Shown in pieces: positions 50,300 to 61,600 of a DNA stretch of 64,000 nucleotides. A program made the position numbers and the translations under genes. Source of the stretch: Amblyomma americanum (lineage: Eukaryota; Arthropoda; Arachnida; Ixodida; Ixodidae); NCBI RefSeq assembly GCF_052857255.1, contig NC_135502.1, positions 190,227,257-190,291,256 on the forward strand. The letters run 5' to 3'. Numbering within the stretch: the first letter of the stretch is position 1; each line of letters begins with the position of its first letter. The notes beneath the pieces were generated by a model. It was given only the letters and a program-made list of their open reading frames with translations, ran no database searches and had not been told where the DNA came from.

Positions 50300-51073
50300 T
50301 TAAATGCAGGTGTTCACTCGAGCAATGCAGCTTGGTAGAACGAAGCCAAGAGCCGTAACTAAAAAGACGAAAAGGTTCCTCAACATCACCTCGCTCAGAG
50401 TGCCACCATGCCCTGTGCCAAAGAACGAAACGTGACTCGATTTGAAGCAGTGTGACGTCAAAGTTGCAGCAGATCCCGATGTTACGCTGGGGGCCGTGAA
50501 CAGTGGTGGATCGGTTCCACAGGTGCTGATGCCGTGTTGCTCGATGTCCCGTGTAGCGTCGTAATTGTCGGTAATACAGTAATTCAGCGTTTTCAGGTCG
50601 CTGTCGTAAATACAGGTGTTCACTCGAGCAATGCAGCCTGGTAGAACGAAGCCAAGAACCTGAACCAAAAAGACGAAATGGTTCCTCAACATCCCCTCAC
50701 ACAGGGGGCCACCATGCCCAGTGCCAAAGAACGAAGCTTGACTCGATTTAAAGCAGTGTGACGTCAATGTTGCAGCAGCTGCCGTTGTTACTATGGGGAT
50801 CGTGAACAGTGGTCGGTCGGTTGCACAGGTGCTGATGCCGCCTTCCTCGATGCTCCTTGTAGCGTCGCAACTCTCGGTATTACCGCAATTCAGCGTTTTC
50901 AGGTCGCTGTTGTAAATGCAGGTGTTCACTCGAGCAATGCAGCCTGGTAGAACGAAGCCAAGAAACTCAACCAAAAAGACGAAATGGTTCCACAACATCA
51001 ACTCGCTCAGCGTGCCACCATGCCCAGTGCCAAAGAACGAAACGTGACTCGATTTCATGATGTGTGAAGTCAA
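50300..51073 (-). other. Satellite reading frame of 257 codons, probably not a gene
   Basis: An open frame across 2.5 monomers, with the same 102-residue repeat as at 3740-4654 but different variants. It shows that open frames arise wherever neighbouring monomers carry 'gtaaatg' and keep a 306-bp spacing. No gene-like context is seen. Confidence 0.25.
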
Positions 51074-52707
51074 TGTTCCAGCAGCTGCCGATGTTACGCT
51101 GGAGGACGTGAACAGTGGTGAATCGGTTCCACACGTGCTGATGCCGTGTTGCTCGATGTTTCTTGTAGCGTCGTAACCCTGGGTATTACAGTAATTCAGC
51201 GTTTTAAGGTCGCGGTCTTAAATGCAGGTGCTCACTCGAGCAATGCAGCCTGGTAGAACGAAGCCAAGAACCGGAACGAAAAAGGCGAAATGGTTCCTCA
51301 ACATCACCTCGCTCAGTTTGCCACCACGCCCAGTTCCAAAGAACGATGCGTGACTAGATTTATAGCAGTGCGACATCAATGTTGCAGCAGCTGCCAATGT
51401 TACGCTGGGGCACGTGAACAGTGGTGAATCGGTTAAACACGTGCTGATGCCATGTTGCTCGAATTTTCTTGCAGCGTCGTACCTCTCGGTATTACAGTAA
51501 TTCAGTGTTTTCAGGGCGCTGTCTTGAATGCAGCTGTTCACTCGAGCAATGCAGCCTGATAGAACGAAGCCAAGAACCTGAACCAAAAAGACGAAATGGT
51601 TCCTCAACATCACCTCACTCAGAGTGCCACAATGCCCTGTGCGAAAGAACGAAGCGTGACTCGATTTAAACCAGTGTGATGTCAATGTTGCAGCAGATGC
51701 CTATGTTACGCTTGGGGCGCTGAACAGTGGTGGATCGGTTCCACACGTGCTGATGCCATGTTGTTCGATGTTCCTTGTAGAGTCGTAACCCTCGGTATTA
51801 CAGTAACTCAGCGTTTTCAGGTCGCTGTCGTAAATGCAGGTGTTCACTCGAGCAATGCAGCCTGGTAGAATGAAGCCAAGAAACTGAACCAAACAGACGA
51901 AATGGTTCCTCAACATCACCTCGGTCAGCGTACCACCATGCCCAGTGCCAAAGAACGAAACGTGACTCGATTTAAAGCTCTGTGAAGTCAATGTTCCAGT
52001 AGCTGCCGATGTTACGCTGGAGGACGTGAACAGTGGGTAATCGGTTCCACACGTGCTGATGCCGTGTTGCTCGATGTTTCTTGTAGCGTCGTAACCCTCG
52101 GTATTACAGTAATGCAGCCTTTTAAGGTCGCTGTCTTAAACGCAGGTGTTCACTCGAGCAATGCAGCCTAGTAGAACGAAGCCAAGAACCTGCATCAAAA
52201 AGACGAAATGGTTCCTCAACATCACCTCGCTCAGGGTGCCACCACGCTCAGTTCCAAAGCACGAAGCGCGACTAGATTTATAGCAGTGCGACATCAATGT
52301 TGCAGCAGCTGCCAATGTTACGCTGGAGACGTGAACAGTGGTGAATCGGTTCCACACCTGATGATGCCGTGTTGCTCGATGATGCCTTGTAGCGTCGTAA
52401 CCCTCGGTATTACAGTAATTCAGCGTTTTCAGCTCTCTGTCTTAAATGCAGGTGTTTCAATCGAGCAATGCAGCCTGCTAGAACGAAGCCAAGAACCTGA
52501 ACTAAATAGACGAAATGATTCCTCAACATCACCTCGCTCAGGGTACCACCATGCCCAGTGCCAAAGAACGAAACGTGACTAGATTTATAGCTGTGTGACG
52601 TGAATGTTGCAGCAGCTGAAGATGTTACGCTGGGCGACGTGAACAGTGGTGGATAGGTTCCACAGGTGCGGATGCCGTGTTGCTCGATGTTCCTTTTAGC
52701 GTAGTAA

Positions 52708-54683
52708 CCCTCGGTATTACAGTAATTCAGCGTTTTCAGGTAGCTGTCTTAAATGCAGGTGTTCTCTCGAGCAATGCAGCCTGTAGAACGAAGCCAAGAA
52801 CCTGAGCCAAAAGAACAAAATGGTTCCTCAACATCACCTCGCTCAGGTTGCCACCACGGCCAGTTCCAAAGAACGAAGCGTGACTAGAATTATAGCAGTG
52901 CGACATCAATGTTGAAGCAGCTGCCAATGTTACGCTGGGGGACGTGAACAGTGGTGAATCGGTTCCACACCTGATGATGCTGTGTTCCTCGATGCCCTTG
53001 TAGCGTCGTAACTCTAGGTATTACAGTAATTCAGCGTTTTCAGGTCGCCGTCGTAAATGCAGTCGTTCAATCGAGCAATGCAGCCTTGTAGAACGAAGCC
53101 AAGAACCTGAACCAAAAAAGACGAAATGGTTCTTCATCACCTCTCTCAGGGTGCAACCACGCCCAGTTCAAAAGAACGAAGCGTGATTAGATTTAAAGCA
53201 GTGTGACGTCATTGTTTCAGCAGATGCCGATGTTACGCTAGGGGCCATGAACAGTGGTGCATCGGCTGCACAGGTGCTGATGCCGTGTTGCTCGATGTTC
53301 CTTGTAGCGTCGTAACTCTTGGTAATACATTATTTCAGCGTTTTCAGGTCTCTGTCTTAAATGCAGGTGTTAACTCGAGCAATGCAGCCTAATAGAACGA
53401 AGCCAAGAACCTGAACCTAAAACACGAAATGGTTCCTCAACATCCCCTCATTCAGGGTGCCAGCATACCCAGTGCCAAAGAAAGAAGCGTGACTCGATTT
53501 AAAGCTGTGTGTCGTCAATGTTGCAGCAGTTGCCGATGTTTCTACGGGGATCGTGAACAGTGGTGGGTCGGTTCCACTGGTGCTGATGCCGTGTTCCTTG
53601 ATGCTCCTTGTAGCGTCGTAACCCTCGGTATTACAGTAATTCAGCGTTTTCAGCTCTGTGTCTTAAATGCAGGTGTTTCACTCGAGCAATGCCGCCTGGT
53701 AGAACGAAGCCAAGAACCTGAACCAAATAGACGAAATGGTTCTCCAACAACATTCGCTCAGGGTGCCACCATGCCCAGTGCCACAGAACGAAACATGACT
53801 AGATTTATAGCAGTGTGACGTCAATGTTGCAGCAGCTGCCGATGTTACGCTGGGCGACGTGAACAGTGGTGGATAGGTTCCACACGTGCGGATGCCGTGT
53901 TGCTCGATGTTCCTTGTAGCGTCGTAACACTCGGTATTACAGTAATTAAGCGTTTTCAGGTCGCTGTATTAAATGCAGGTATTCACTCGAGCAACGCAGC
54001 CTCGTATAACGAAGTCAAGAACATGAACCAAAAAGACAAAATGGTTCCTCAACATCCCCTCACTCAGGGTGCCACCATGCCCAGTGCCAAAGAACGAAGC
54101 GTGACTCGATTTAAAGCAGTGTGACGTCAATGTTGCAGCAGCTGCCGATGTTACTATGGGGATCATGGACAGTGGTGGGTTGGCTCCACAGGTACTGATG
54201 CCGTGTTCCTCGATGCTCCTTGTAGCGTCGTAACTCTCGGTATTACAGTAATTCAGAGTTTTCAGGTCGCCGTCGTAAATGCAGTTGTTCAATCGAGCAA
54301 TGCAGCCTGGTAGAACGAAGCCATGAACCTCAACCAAAAATTTGAAATGGTTCCTAAACATCCCCTCACTCAGGGTGCCACCATGCCCAGTGCCAAAGAA
54401 CAAGGCGTGACTCGATTTAAAGCAGTGTGACGTCAATGTAGCAGCAGCTGCAGGATGTTACTGTGTCGATCGTGAACAGTGGTGGGTCGGTTCCACAGGT
54501 GCTGGTCCCGTGTTCCTCGATGCTCCTTGTAGCGTCGTAACTCTCGGTATTACAGTAATTCAGCGTTTTCAGGTCGCTGTCGTAAATGCAGGTGTTCACT
54601 CGAGCAATGCGGCCTGGTAGAACGAAGCCATGAAACTGAACCAAAAAGACGAAATGGTTCCTCAACATCACCTCGCTCAGCGT
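52708..54683. repeat. Dispersed duplication D, copy 2
   Basis: Partner of 47812-49790. A third, shorter relative lies at about 63160-63590. Confidence 0.8.
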
Positions 54684-55498
54684 GCCACCATGCCCAATGC
54701 CAAGGAACGAAACGTGACTCGATTTAAAGCTGTTTGAAGTCAATATTCCAGCAGCTGCCGATGTTACGCTGGAGGAAGTGAACAGTGGTGAATCGGTTCC
54801 ACACGTACTGATGCCGTGTTGCTCGATGTTTCTGGTAGCGTCGTAAGCCTCGGTATTACAGTAATTCAGCGTTTTAAGGTCGCTGTCTTAGATGCAGGTG
54901 TTCCCTCGAGCAATGCAGCCTGGTAGAACGAAGCCAAGAACCTGCACAAAAAAGACGAAATGGTTCCTCAACATCACCTCGCTAAGGGTGCCACCACGCC
55001 CAGTTCCAAAGACCGAAGCGTTACTGGATTTATAGCAGTGCGACATCAATGTTGCAGCAGCTGCCAATGTTACGCAGGGGGACGTGAACAGTGCTGAATC
55101 GGTTCCACACCTGATGATGCCGTGTTGGTCGATGTGCCTTGTAGCGTCGTAACCCTCGGTATTACAGTAATTCAGCGTTTTCAGCTCTCTGTCTTAAATG
55201 CAGGTGTTTCACTCGAGCAATGCAGCATGGTAGAACGAAGCCAAGAACCTGAACCAAATAGACGAAATGGTTCTTCAACTTCACCTCGTTCAGGGTGCCA
55301 CCATGCCCGGTGCCAAAGAACGAAACGTGACTAGATTTATAGCAGTGTGACGTCAATGTTGCAGCAGCCGCCGATGTTACGCTGGGCGACGTGAATAGTG
55401 GTGGATAGGTTCCACACGTGCGGATGCTGTGTTGCTCGATGTACCTTGTAGCGTCGTAACCCTCGGTATTACAGTAATTGAGCGTTTTCAGGTCGCTG

Positions 55499-55863
55499 GC
55501 CTGAGGTTTGTCCCTTGTGCTGAAGGCGTTGTGTATGAAGTGCCGTTCACGTGCGGGAAGACCTACATAGGTCAAACAGGAAGGTGCCTAAATACCCGCC
55601 TACGAGACCACAACACTTCCCTGAAAGGGCTCCGTCCTCAAATCTGGCTTTACATTATAGGAACTGTCCCCGGAATAACCAGCCTGAGTCTTCTGAAAAA
55701 TTATGTACACCCTTCTTTAATAAAACTAGAATCCTGTACAAACACAAAAATAAACTAACAAGAGAAATCAGTGAAGCGTTTCATATTCATAAAAACATTG
55801 ACTCATGCGTGAGCACCCCCTATGTAACAGTTCATGACTGTGAACTAATGTATCTGGATTTAA
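55499..55863 (+). pseudogene. GIY-YIG endonuclease fragment, frameshifted
   Basis: This is the C-terminal end of a Penelope-like polyprotein from the truncated upstream copy. It begins in mid-protein (LRFVPCAEGVVYEVPFTCGK), keeps the TYIGQTGR segment and the R/H residues (RLRDHN), then shifts frame at about 55628 where one base is missing ('gaaagggctcc' against 'gaaaggagctcc' in the right copy). The rest continues in another frame (APSSNLALHYRNCP, then REISEAFHIHKN). The stop found at 58441 in the other copy is changed here ('atgtatctgg' against 'atgtaactgg'). It has no start codon of its own and no reverse transcriptase. It is a dead fragment whose role, if any, is as part of the terminal repeat. 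Confidence 0.85.
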
Positions 55864-56027
55864 GTGATTGATTTATCACTGTGGCTTTTGGTGTTGCGCG
55901 CGCGCCCGTGGTTGTCAAATGAGTATATTTTGCGTGATTTTCTAATAAACTTTCAGTTGTTAGTCAGCACCGGTCCTGTCGTCTTTTTCTTCTTTGTCCC
56001 TCGTCTACGCGCTGGTATTCCCAGCAG
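55499..56027 (+). repeat. Left terminal repeat (pLTR-like) of the Penelope-like element
   Basis: Homologous to 58089-58618. It starts at 'gcctgaggtttgtccc' and ends at 'ttcccagcag'. Differences include a 1-bp deletion near 55628 and scattered substitutions ('gaaggcgttg' against 'gaaggggttg'). Confidence 0.9.
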
Positions 56028-56028
56028 T

Positions 56029-58443
56029 ATGTACCAGTTCGCTCAACTCTCTGTTTTATTGAAGTTTATTTTTTGTACATTGAGCCCTGTTACATGTGTT
56101 AATTCCACTCCACTTGACAACCCGGCCGCTTTGGCTTCACTAATCGCTCTGTGTGCTTTCAAGGCACGGCTAGCCTCATGGCATGCACGACGTGCGATGT
56201 GCCCAGTTGAGATTCAGGTGTTGTGCGGAGGGATGCTTCCTTCAAAAGGCCACAGCCGCAGGATGTGCCGGATAATATCTTAGGAGTGGTGGCGACAGCA
56301 TCGCTTTTACAAGGACTGCCTTCGGGTAGCATGCGGCCAGGATGTGCTTCACGCCCGACGTTTCTGTGAGTGGTGTGAAGTGGCAAACAGGCACACGGAT
56401 TTCTTTTGGCACTCGTCCCGCCCTTGGTTGCCTATGAAGAAGAAGCCCACAAATCCTGAAGGGAAGCTACTGGCGTTGGGTGAGCAGCGAGTGCCAGAGA
56501 GGTTCCAGGGAGTGCTGAAGTTCAGGCCGAAGTTTTGCATCCAGCCGACGCTTGACAAAGAGGAAAATTTGGCTCTTGGAAGGTCCATCTCGCGTCATGT
56601 CCGTCAAGAGGAGCGGCCTAGGTGCGTCATTGAATGTGTTGATGACTTGAAAAGAACTCAGGATGGGCGGGGAAAAAGTTGTAACTTCGCGCCCTTGGTT
56701 ATTTTCCTGCTATCTGAAAAGTTGAGGCTGACCGTCTCTGATAAAGAGGGGCATTTTGTCATTCTCCCGGAGAAATTGTTTACTGAAAAAGCCCGAGTAG
56801 CCATCGCAAAGAACTTCAAACCGTTGCCTGGCAATGTTAAACAGCAAAAGCGAGAAGCTTTGAGGTTACTGGGCGAAATGAATCTACAATGGCTCCATTC
56901 GTCGGTTAAGAATGCTAAAGAAGACTGTCTGGACATAATATATTCAGCAAAAACGCATAAGCCCGATGTTCCTTTCCGCTGTATTGTTACAGAGCGTGCA
57001 ACATGGCAATATGAGGTTTCAAGTTTCTTACAGAAAAACCTTGGTTCACTAACAATTGATGATCCGTTTCTTGGGTCTAATTCCCTGACTGTTGTCGACT
57101 ATTTGAAGTGTCATAATCCGGGTTCGTGCAGTATGTTAAGCATAGATGTTTAGGACTTATTTTATTCACTTCCGCACAATAGTCTGCTACGATATGTTCG
57201 CAAGTGTATAGAATACGAGAATGATGAAAGCGATTTCATTTCAAAATGCGGGATCTCTGTGGGGGCCTTTTTGGAGCTTTTATCGTTTTATCTTAAGTCC
57301 ACCTTTGTTGAATGGGAGGGGAGGTTGTACACTCAAAAACAGGGGGTGTGCATTGGTTCAAAAGTGGCTCCTGTACTAAGTAACATCTTTCTCAGTTATG
57401 TAGATAAAGCTGTTAAGAGTAATTTGGGTGCCAATACAAAACGCATCTTCAGATATGTGGATGATTATCTTGTTTTTGTGGAGCACGACGACTTCAATAG
57501 GCAGGTCGATAAGGTGTTAAAGAATTTTGACGAAAGCGGACACGGCCTTACTTTCACCTGTGAAAAACCTCAAGGGAATGAGTTACAGTTTTTAGATATA
57601 AGATTGGCAACGAAGCCAGATCACGTGTGCTGGTCCTTCCTACAGAGATCAGAAAAGCCTTTGCTTAGTTTTCGTTCGGCGCATTCGAAGGTGGTTAAAT
57701 GTGGCATTGCAGTTTCTTGCCTAGGTGCTGCCATTGCCAAGTCACGCGTGCATGGTATCAGCACAAGTTTTAATCAGCAGGTTCAGAGGCTAAGAATTGC
57801 CGGCTTTCCAGATGATGTCTTAGTACTTGCTTGTAGTAAGATAATTAAAAAGGTCAAAAGGGGAGAATCTCAGGATCATTCACAAAAAGATAAAAAGAAA
57901 ATTGCTGTCCTTCCGTACATTCATCAAACTTAACACCGTTTGAAGCAAGTGCGCAGCAGGTATGGAGTTGATGTTTTATTTTCTGCGCCTAACAAGCTCG
58001 GCAAATTGTGTGCCATTGTATATAGAAAGGCCACGGAAGAGGAAAAGAAACGAAGAAAAACAAAAAGAGGGTGCCAGATAAAGCATGGCCTGAGGTTTGT
58101 CCCTTGTGCTGAAGGGGTTGTGTATGAAGTGCCGTTCACGTGCGGGAAGACCTACATAGGTCAAACAGGAAGGTGCTTAAATACCCGCCTACGAGACCAC
58201 AACACTTCTCTGAAAGGAGCTCCGTCCTCAAATCTGGCTTTACATTATAGGAACTGTCCCCGGAATAACCATCCTGATTCTTCTGAAAAATCATGTACAC
58301 CCATCTTTAATAAAACCAGAATCCTGTACAAACACAAAGATAAACTAACAAGAGAAATCAGTGAAGCGTTTCATATTCATAAAAACATTGACTCATTTGT
58401 GAGCACACCCTCTGTAACAGTTCATGACTGTGAACTAATGTAA
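56029..58443 (+). pseudogene. Penelope-like RT/GIY-YIG polyprotein with three in-frame stops
   Basis: The frame opens at an ATG at 56029, just after the left repeat, and runs 804 codons without a frameshift. In-frame stops lie at codons 85 (TAG, 56281), 375 (TAG, 57151) and 635 (TAA, 57931). The true start is uncertain; residues 1-84 are not recognised. An N-terminal region with VLKFRPKFCIQPTL leads into the reverse transcriptase: motif A SIDV (371-374), directly followed by the second stop, motif B GVCIGS (439-444), catalytic YVDD (476-479), and LQFLDIRL after it. Then come VLFSAPNKLGK and a GIY-YIG nuclease: VY (698-699), YIG (709-711), R720, H724 and a Glu at 776 or 779. Penelope-like elements prime reverse transcription at a nicked target, using this RT and nuclease. 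With a stop in RT motif A this copy should not make active enzyme, but the lack of frameshifts suggests recent decay. Confidence 0.88.
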
Positions 58444-58618
58444 CTGGATTTAAGTGATTGATTTATCACTGTGGCTTTTAGTGTTGCGCACGCGCCCGTG
58501 GTTGTCAAATGAGTATAATTTGCATGTTTTTTCTAATAAATTTTCAGTTGTTAGTCAGCGCCGGTCCTGTTGTCTTCTTCTTCTTTGTCCCTCGTCTACG
58601 CGCTGTTATTCCCAGCAG
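58089..58618 (+). repeat. Right terminal repeat of the Penelope-like element
   Basis: Covers the GIY-YIG coding end, the 3' untranslated part with AATAAA, and a pyrimidine-rich terminus 'gtcttcttcttctttgtccc', 'tcgtctacgcgctg', ending 'cccagcag'. It is direct, not inverted, relative to 55499-56027. Confidence 0.9.
58535..58540 (+). terminator. Possible polyadenylation signal of the Penelope-like element
   Basis: AATAAA lies 92 bp after the terminal stop codon. The equivalent site in the left repeat is 55944-55949. Confidence 0.45.
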
Positions 58619-61600
58619 CCTTAAATGCAGGTATTCACTCGAGCAATGCAGCCTCGTAGAACGAAGCCAAGAACCTGAACCAAAAAGACGAAATGGTTCC
58701 TCAACATCACCTCGCTCAGAGTGCCACCATGCCCTGTGCCAAAGAATGAAACGTGACTCGAATTAAAGCAGTGTGACGTCATTGTTGAAGCAGCTGCCGA
58801 TGTTACTATGGGGATCGTGAGCAGTGGTGGGTCGGTTCCACAGGTGCTGATGGCGTGTTGCTCGATGTTCCTTGTAGCGTCGTAACCCTCGGTATTACAG
58901 TAATTCAGCGTTTTCAGGCCGTTGTCCTAAATGCAGGTGTTCACTCGAGCAATGCAGCATGGTAGAACGAAGCCGAGAACCTCAACCAAAAGGACAAAAT
59001 GGTTCCACAACCTCACCTCGCTCAGGGTGCCACCACGACCAGTTCAAAAGAACGAAGCGTGACTAGATTTATAGCAGTGCGACGTCAATGTTGCAGCAGC
59101 TGCCAATGTTACGCTGGGGGACGTGAACAGTGGTGAAACGGTTCCACACCTGATGATGCCGTGTTGCTCGATGTTTCTTGTAGCGTCGTTACCCTCGGTA
59201 TTACAGTAATCAAGCGTTTTCAGGTCTGTCCTAAATGCAGGTGTTCACTCGAGCAATGCCGCCTGGTAGAACGAAGCCAAGAACCTGAACCAAAAAAAAA
59301 ATGTTTCCTCAACATCACCTCGCACAGAGTGCCACCATGCCTTGTGCCAAAGAACGAAACGTAAATCGATTTAAAGCAGTGAGACGTCAATGTTGCTGCA
59401 GATGCCGATGTTACGCTGGGGGCGGTGAACAGTGGTGGATCGGTTCCACACGTGCTGATGCCGTGTTGTTCGATGTTCCTTGTAGCGTCGTAACTCTCGG
59501 TAATACAGTAATTCAGCGTTTTCAGGTCGCTGTCGTAAATGCAGGTGTTCACTCGAGCAATGCAGCCTGGTAGAACGAAGCCAAGAACCGGTACCAAAAA
59601 GACTAAATGGTTCCTTAACATCATCTCGCTCAGGGTGCCACCGCGCCCAGTTGAAAAGAACGAAGCGTGACTAGATTTATAGCAGTGCGACATCAATGTT
59701 GCAGCAGCTGCCAATGTTACGCTGGGGGACGTGAACAGTGGTGAATCGGTTCCACACCTGATGATGCCGTGTTGCTCGATGTGCCTTGTAGCGTCGTAAC
59801 ACTCGGTATTACAGTAATTCAGCGTTTTCAGCTCCCTGTCCTAAATTCAGGTGTTTCTCTCGAGCAATGCAGCCTGGTAGAACGAAGCCAAGAACCTGAA
59901 CCAAATGGACGAAATGGCTCCTCAACATCACCTCGCTCAGGGTGCCACCATGCCCAGTGCCAAAGAACGAAACTTGACTAGATTTATAGCAGTGTGATGT
60001 CAATGTTGCAGCAGCTGCCGATGTTACGCTGGGCGATGTGAACAGTGGTGGATAGGTTCCACACGTGCGGATGCCGTGTTGCTCGATGTTCCTCGTACCG
60101 CAGTAACCCTCGGTATTACAGTTATTCCGAGTTTTCAGGTCGCTGTCTTAAATGAAGGTATTCACTCGAGCAACGCAGCCTCGTAGAACGAAGCCTAGAA
60201 CCTGAACCAAAAAGACGAAATGGTTCCTCAACATCACCTCGCTCAGAGTGCCACCATGTCCTGTGCCAAAGAACGAAACGTGACTCGATTTAAATCAGTG
60301 TGACGTCAATGTTGCACCAGATGCCGATGTTACGCTGGGGGCCGTGAACAGTGGTGGGTCGGTTACACAGGTGCTGATGCCGTGTTCCTCGATGCTCCTT
60401 GTAGCGTCGTAACCCTCGGTATTACAGTAATTCAGCGTTTTCAGGTCGCTGTCTTAAATGGAGGTGTTTCACTCGAGCAAGGCAGCCTCGTAGAACGAAG
60501 CCAAGAACCTGAACCAAATAGACGAAATGGTTCCTCAACATCACCTCGCTCAGTGTGCCACCATGCCCGGTGCCAAAGAACGAAACGTGACTAGATTTAT
60601 AGCAGTGTGACGTCAATGTTGCAGCAGCTGCCGATGTTACGCTGGGCGATGTGAACAGTGGTGGATAGGTTCCACACGTGCGGATGCCGTGTTGCTCGAT
60701 GTTCCTTGTAGCGTCGTAACCCTCGGTATTACATTAATTCAGCGTTTTCAGGTCGCTGTCTTAAATGCAGGTATTCACTCGAGCAATGCAGCCTGGTAGA
60801 ACGAAGCCAAGAAACTGAACCAAAAAGACGAAATGGTTCCACAACATCACCTCGCTCAGCGTGCCACCATGCCCAGTGCCAAAGAACGAAACGTGACTCG
60901 AATTCATGCTGAGTGAAGTCAGTGTTCCAGCAGCTGCCGATGTTACGCTGGAAGACGTGAACAGTGGTGAATCGGTTCCACACGTGCTGATGCCGTGTTG
61001 CTCGATGTTTCTTGTATCGTCGTAACCCTCGGTATTACAGTAATTCAGCGTTTTAAGGTCGCGGTCTTAAATGCAGGTGCTCATTCGAGCAATGCAGCCT
61101 GGTAGAACGAAGCCAATAACCGGAACCAAAAAGGCGAAATGATTCCTCAACATCACCTCGCTCAGAGTGCCACAATGCCCTGTGCCAAAGAACGAAGCGT
61201 GACTCGATTTACACCAGTGTGATGTCAATGTTGCAGCAGATGCCTATGTTACGCTGGGGACGCTGAACAGTGGTGGATCGGTTCCACACGTGCTGATGCC
61301 ATCTTGTTCGATGTTCCTTGTAGCGTCGTAACCCTCGGTATCACAGTAATTCAGCGTTTTCAGGTCGCTGTCTTAAATGCAGGTGTTCTCTCGAGCAATG
61401 CAGCCTGGTAGAACGAAGCCAAGAACCTGAACCAAAAGGACAAAATGGTTCGTCAACATCCCCTCACTCAGGGTGCCACCATGCCCAGAGCCAAAGAACG
61501 AAGCGTGACTCGATTTATATCCGTGTGACATCAATATTGCAGCAGCTGCAGATGTTACTATGGGGATCGTGAACAGTAGTGGGTCGGTTCCACAGGTGCT

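Larger units (their letters stand above)
43639..55498. repeat. 306-bp satellite array, segment 9
   Basis: About 39 monomers. Beyond the second 3545-bp unit the order is a mosaic with large, older block duplications (47812-49790 with 52708-54683; 46600-48235 with about 61952-63590). It ends in mid-monomer at 'caggtcgctg', where the Penelope-like element begins. No genes are seen. Confidence 0.95.
55499..58618 (+). mobile_element. Penelope-like retroelement, partial head-to-tail tandem
   Basis: 3.1 kb inserted in mid-monomer: satellite ends at 'caggtcgctg' and resumes at 'ccttaaatgcagg'. The layout is a 5'-truncated copy (55499-56027) that carries only the GIY-YIG endonuclease end and 3' untranslated part, followed directly by a near-complete copy (56028-58618). 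The second copy ends with the same about 530 bp. Terminal repeats formed by a partial upstream copy (pLTRs) are typical of Penelope-like elements. The reverse transcriptase and GIY-YIG domains support the class. No clear target duplication is visible and one or two target bases may be lost. Both repeats contain AATAAA (55944-55949 and 58535-58540). Only one insertion exists in the window, so it is probably younger than the block amplifications. Confidence 0.9.

Noticed and set aside
141..55498. CRISPR array
   Set aside because: Repeats are 306 bp and contiguous with no unique spacers, and the inserted elements are eukaryotic.
55860..56060. Hammerhead ribozyme in the terminal repeats of the Penelope-like element, where some families carry one
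   Set aside because: I looked on both strands. The nearest match on the minus strand ('ctgactaacaactgaaa') lacks the CTGANGA core. A covariance-model search would settle it.
56159..56936. Minus-strand frames opposite the Penelope-like polyprotein
   Set aside because: They are antisense shadows of the RT reading frame, without domains.
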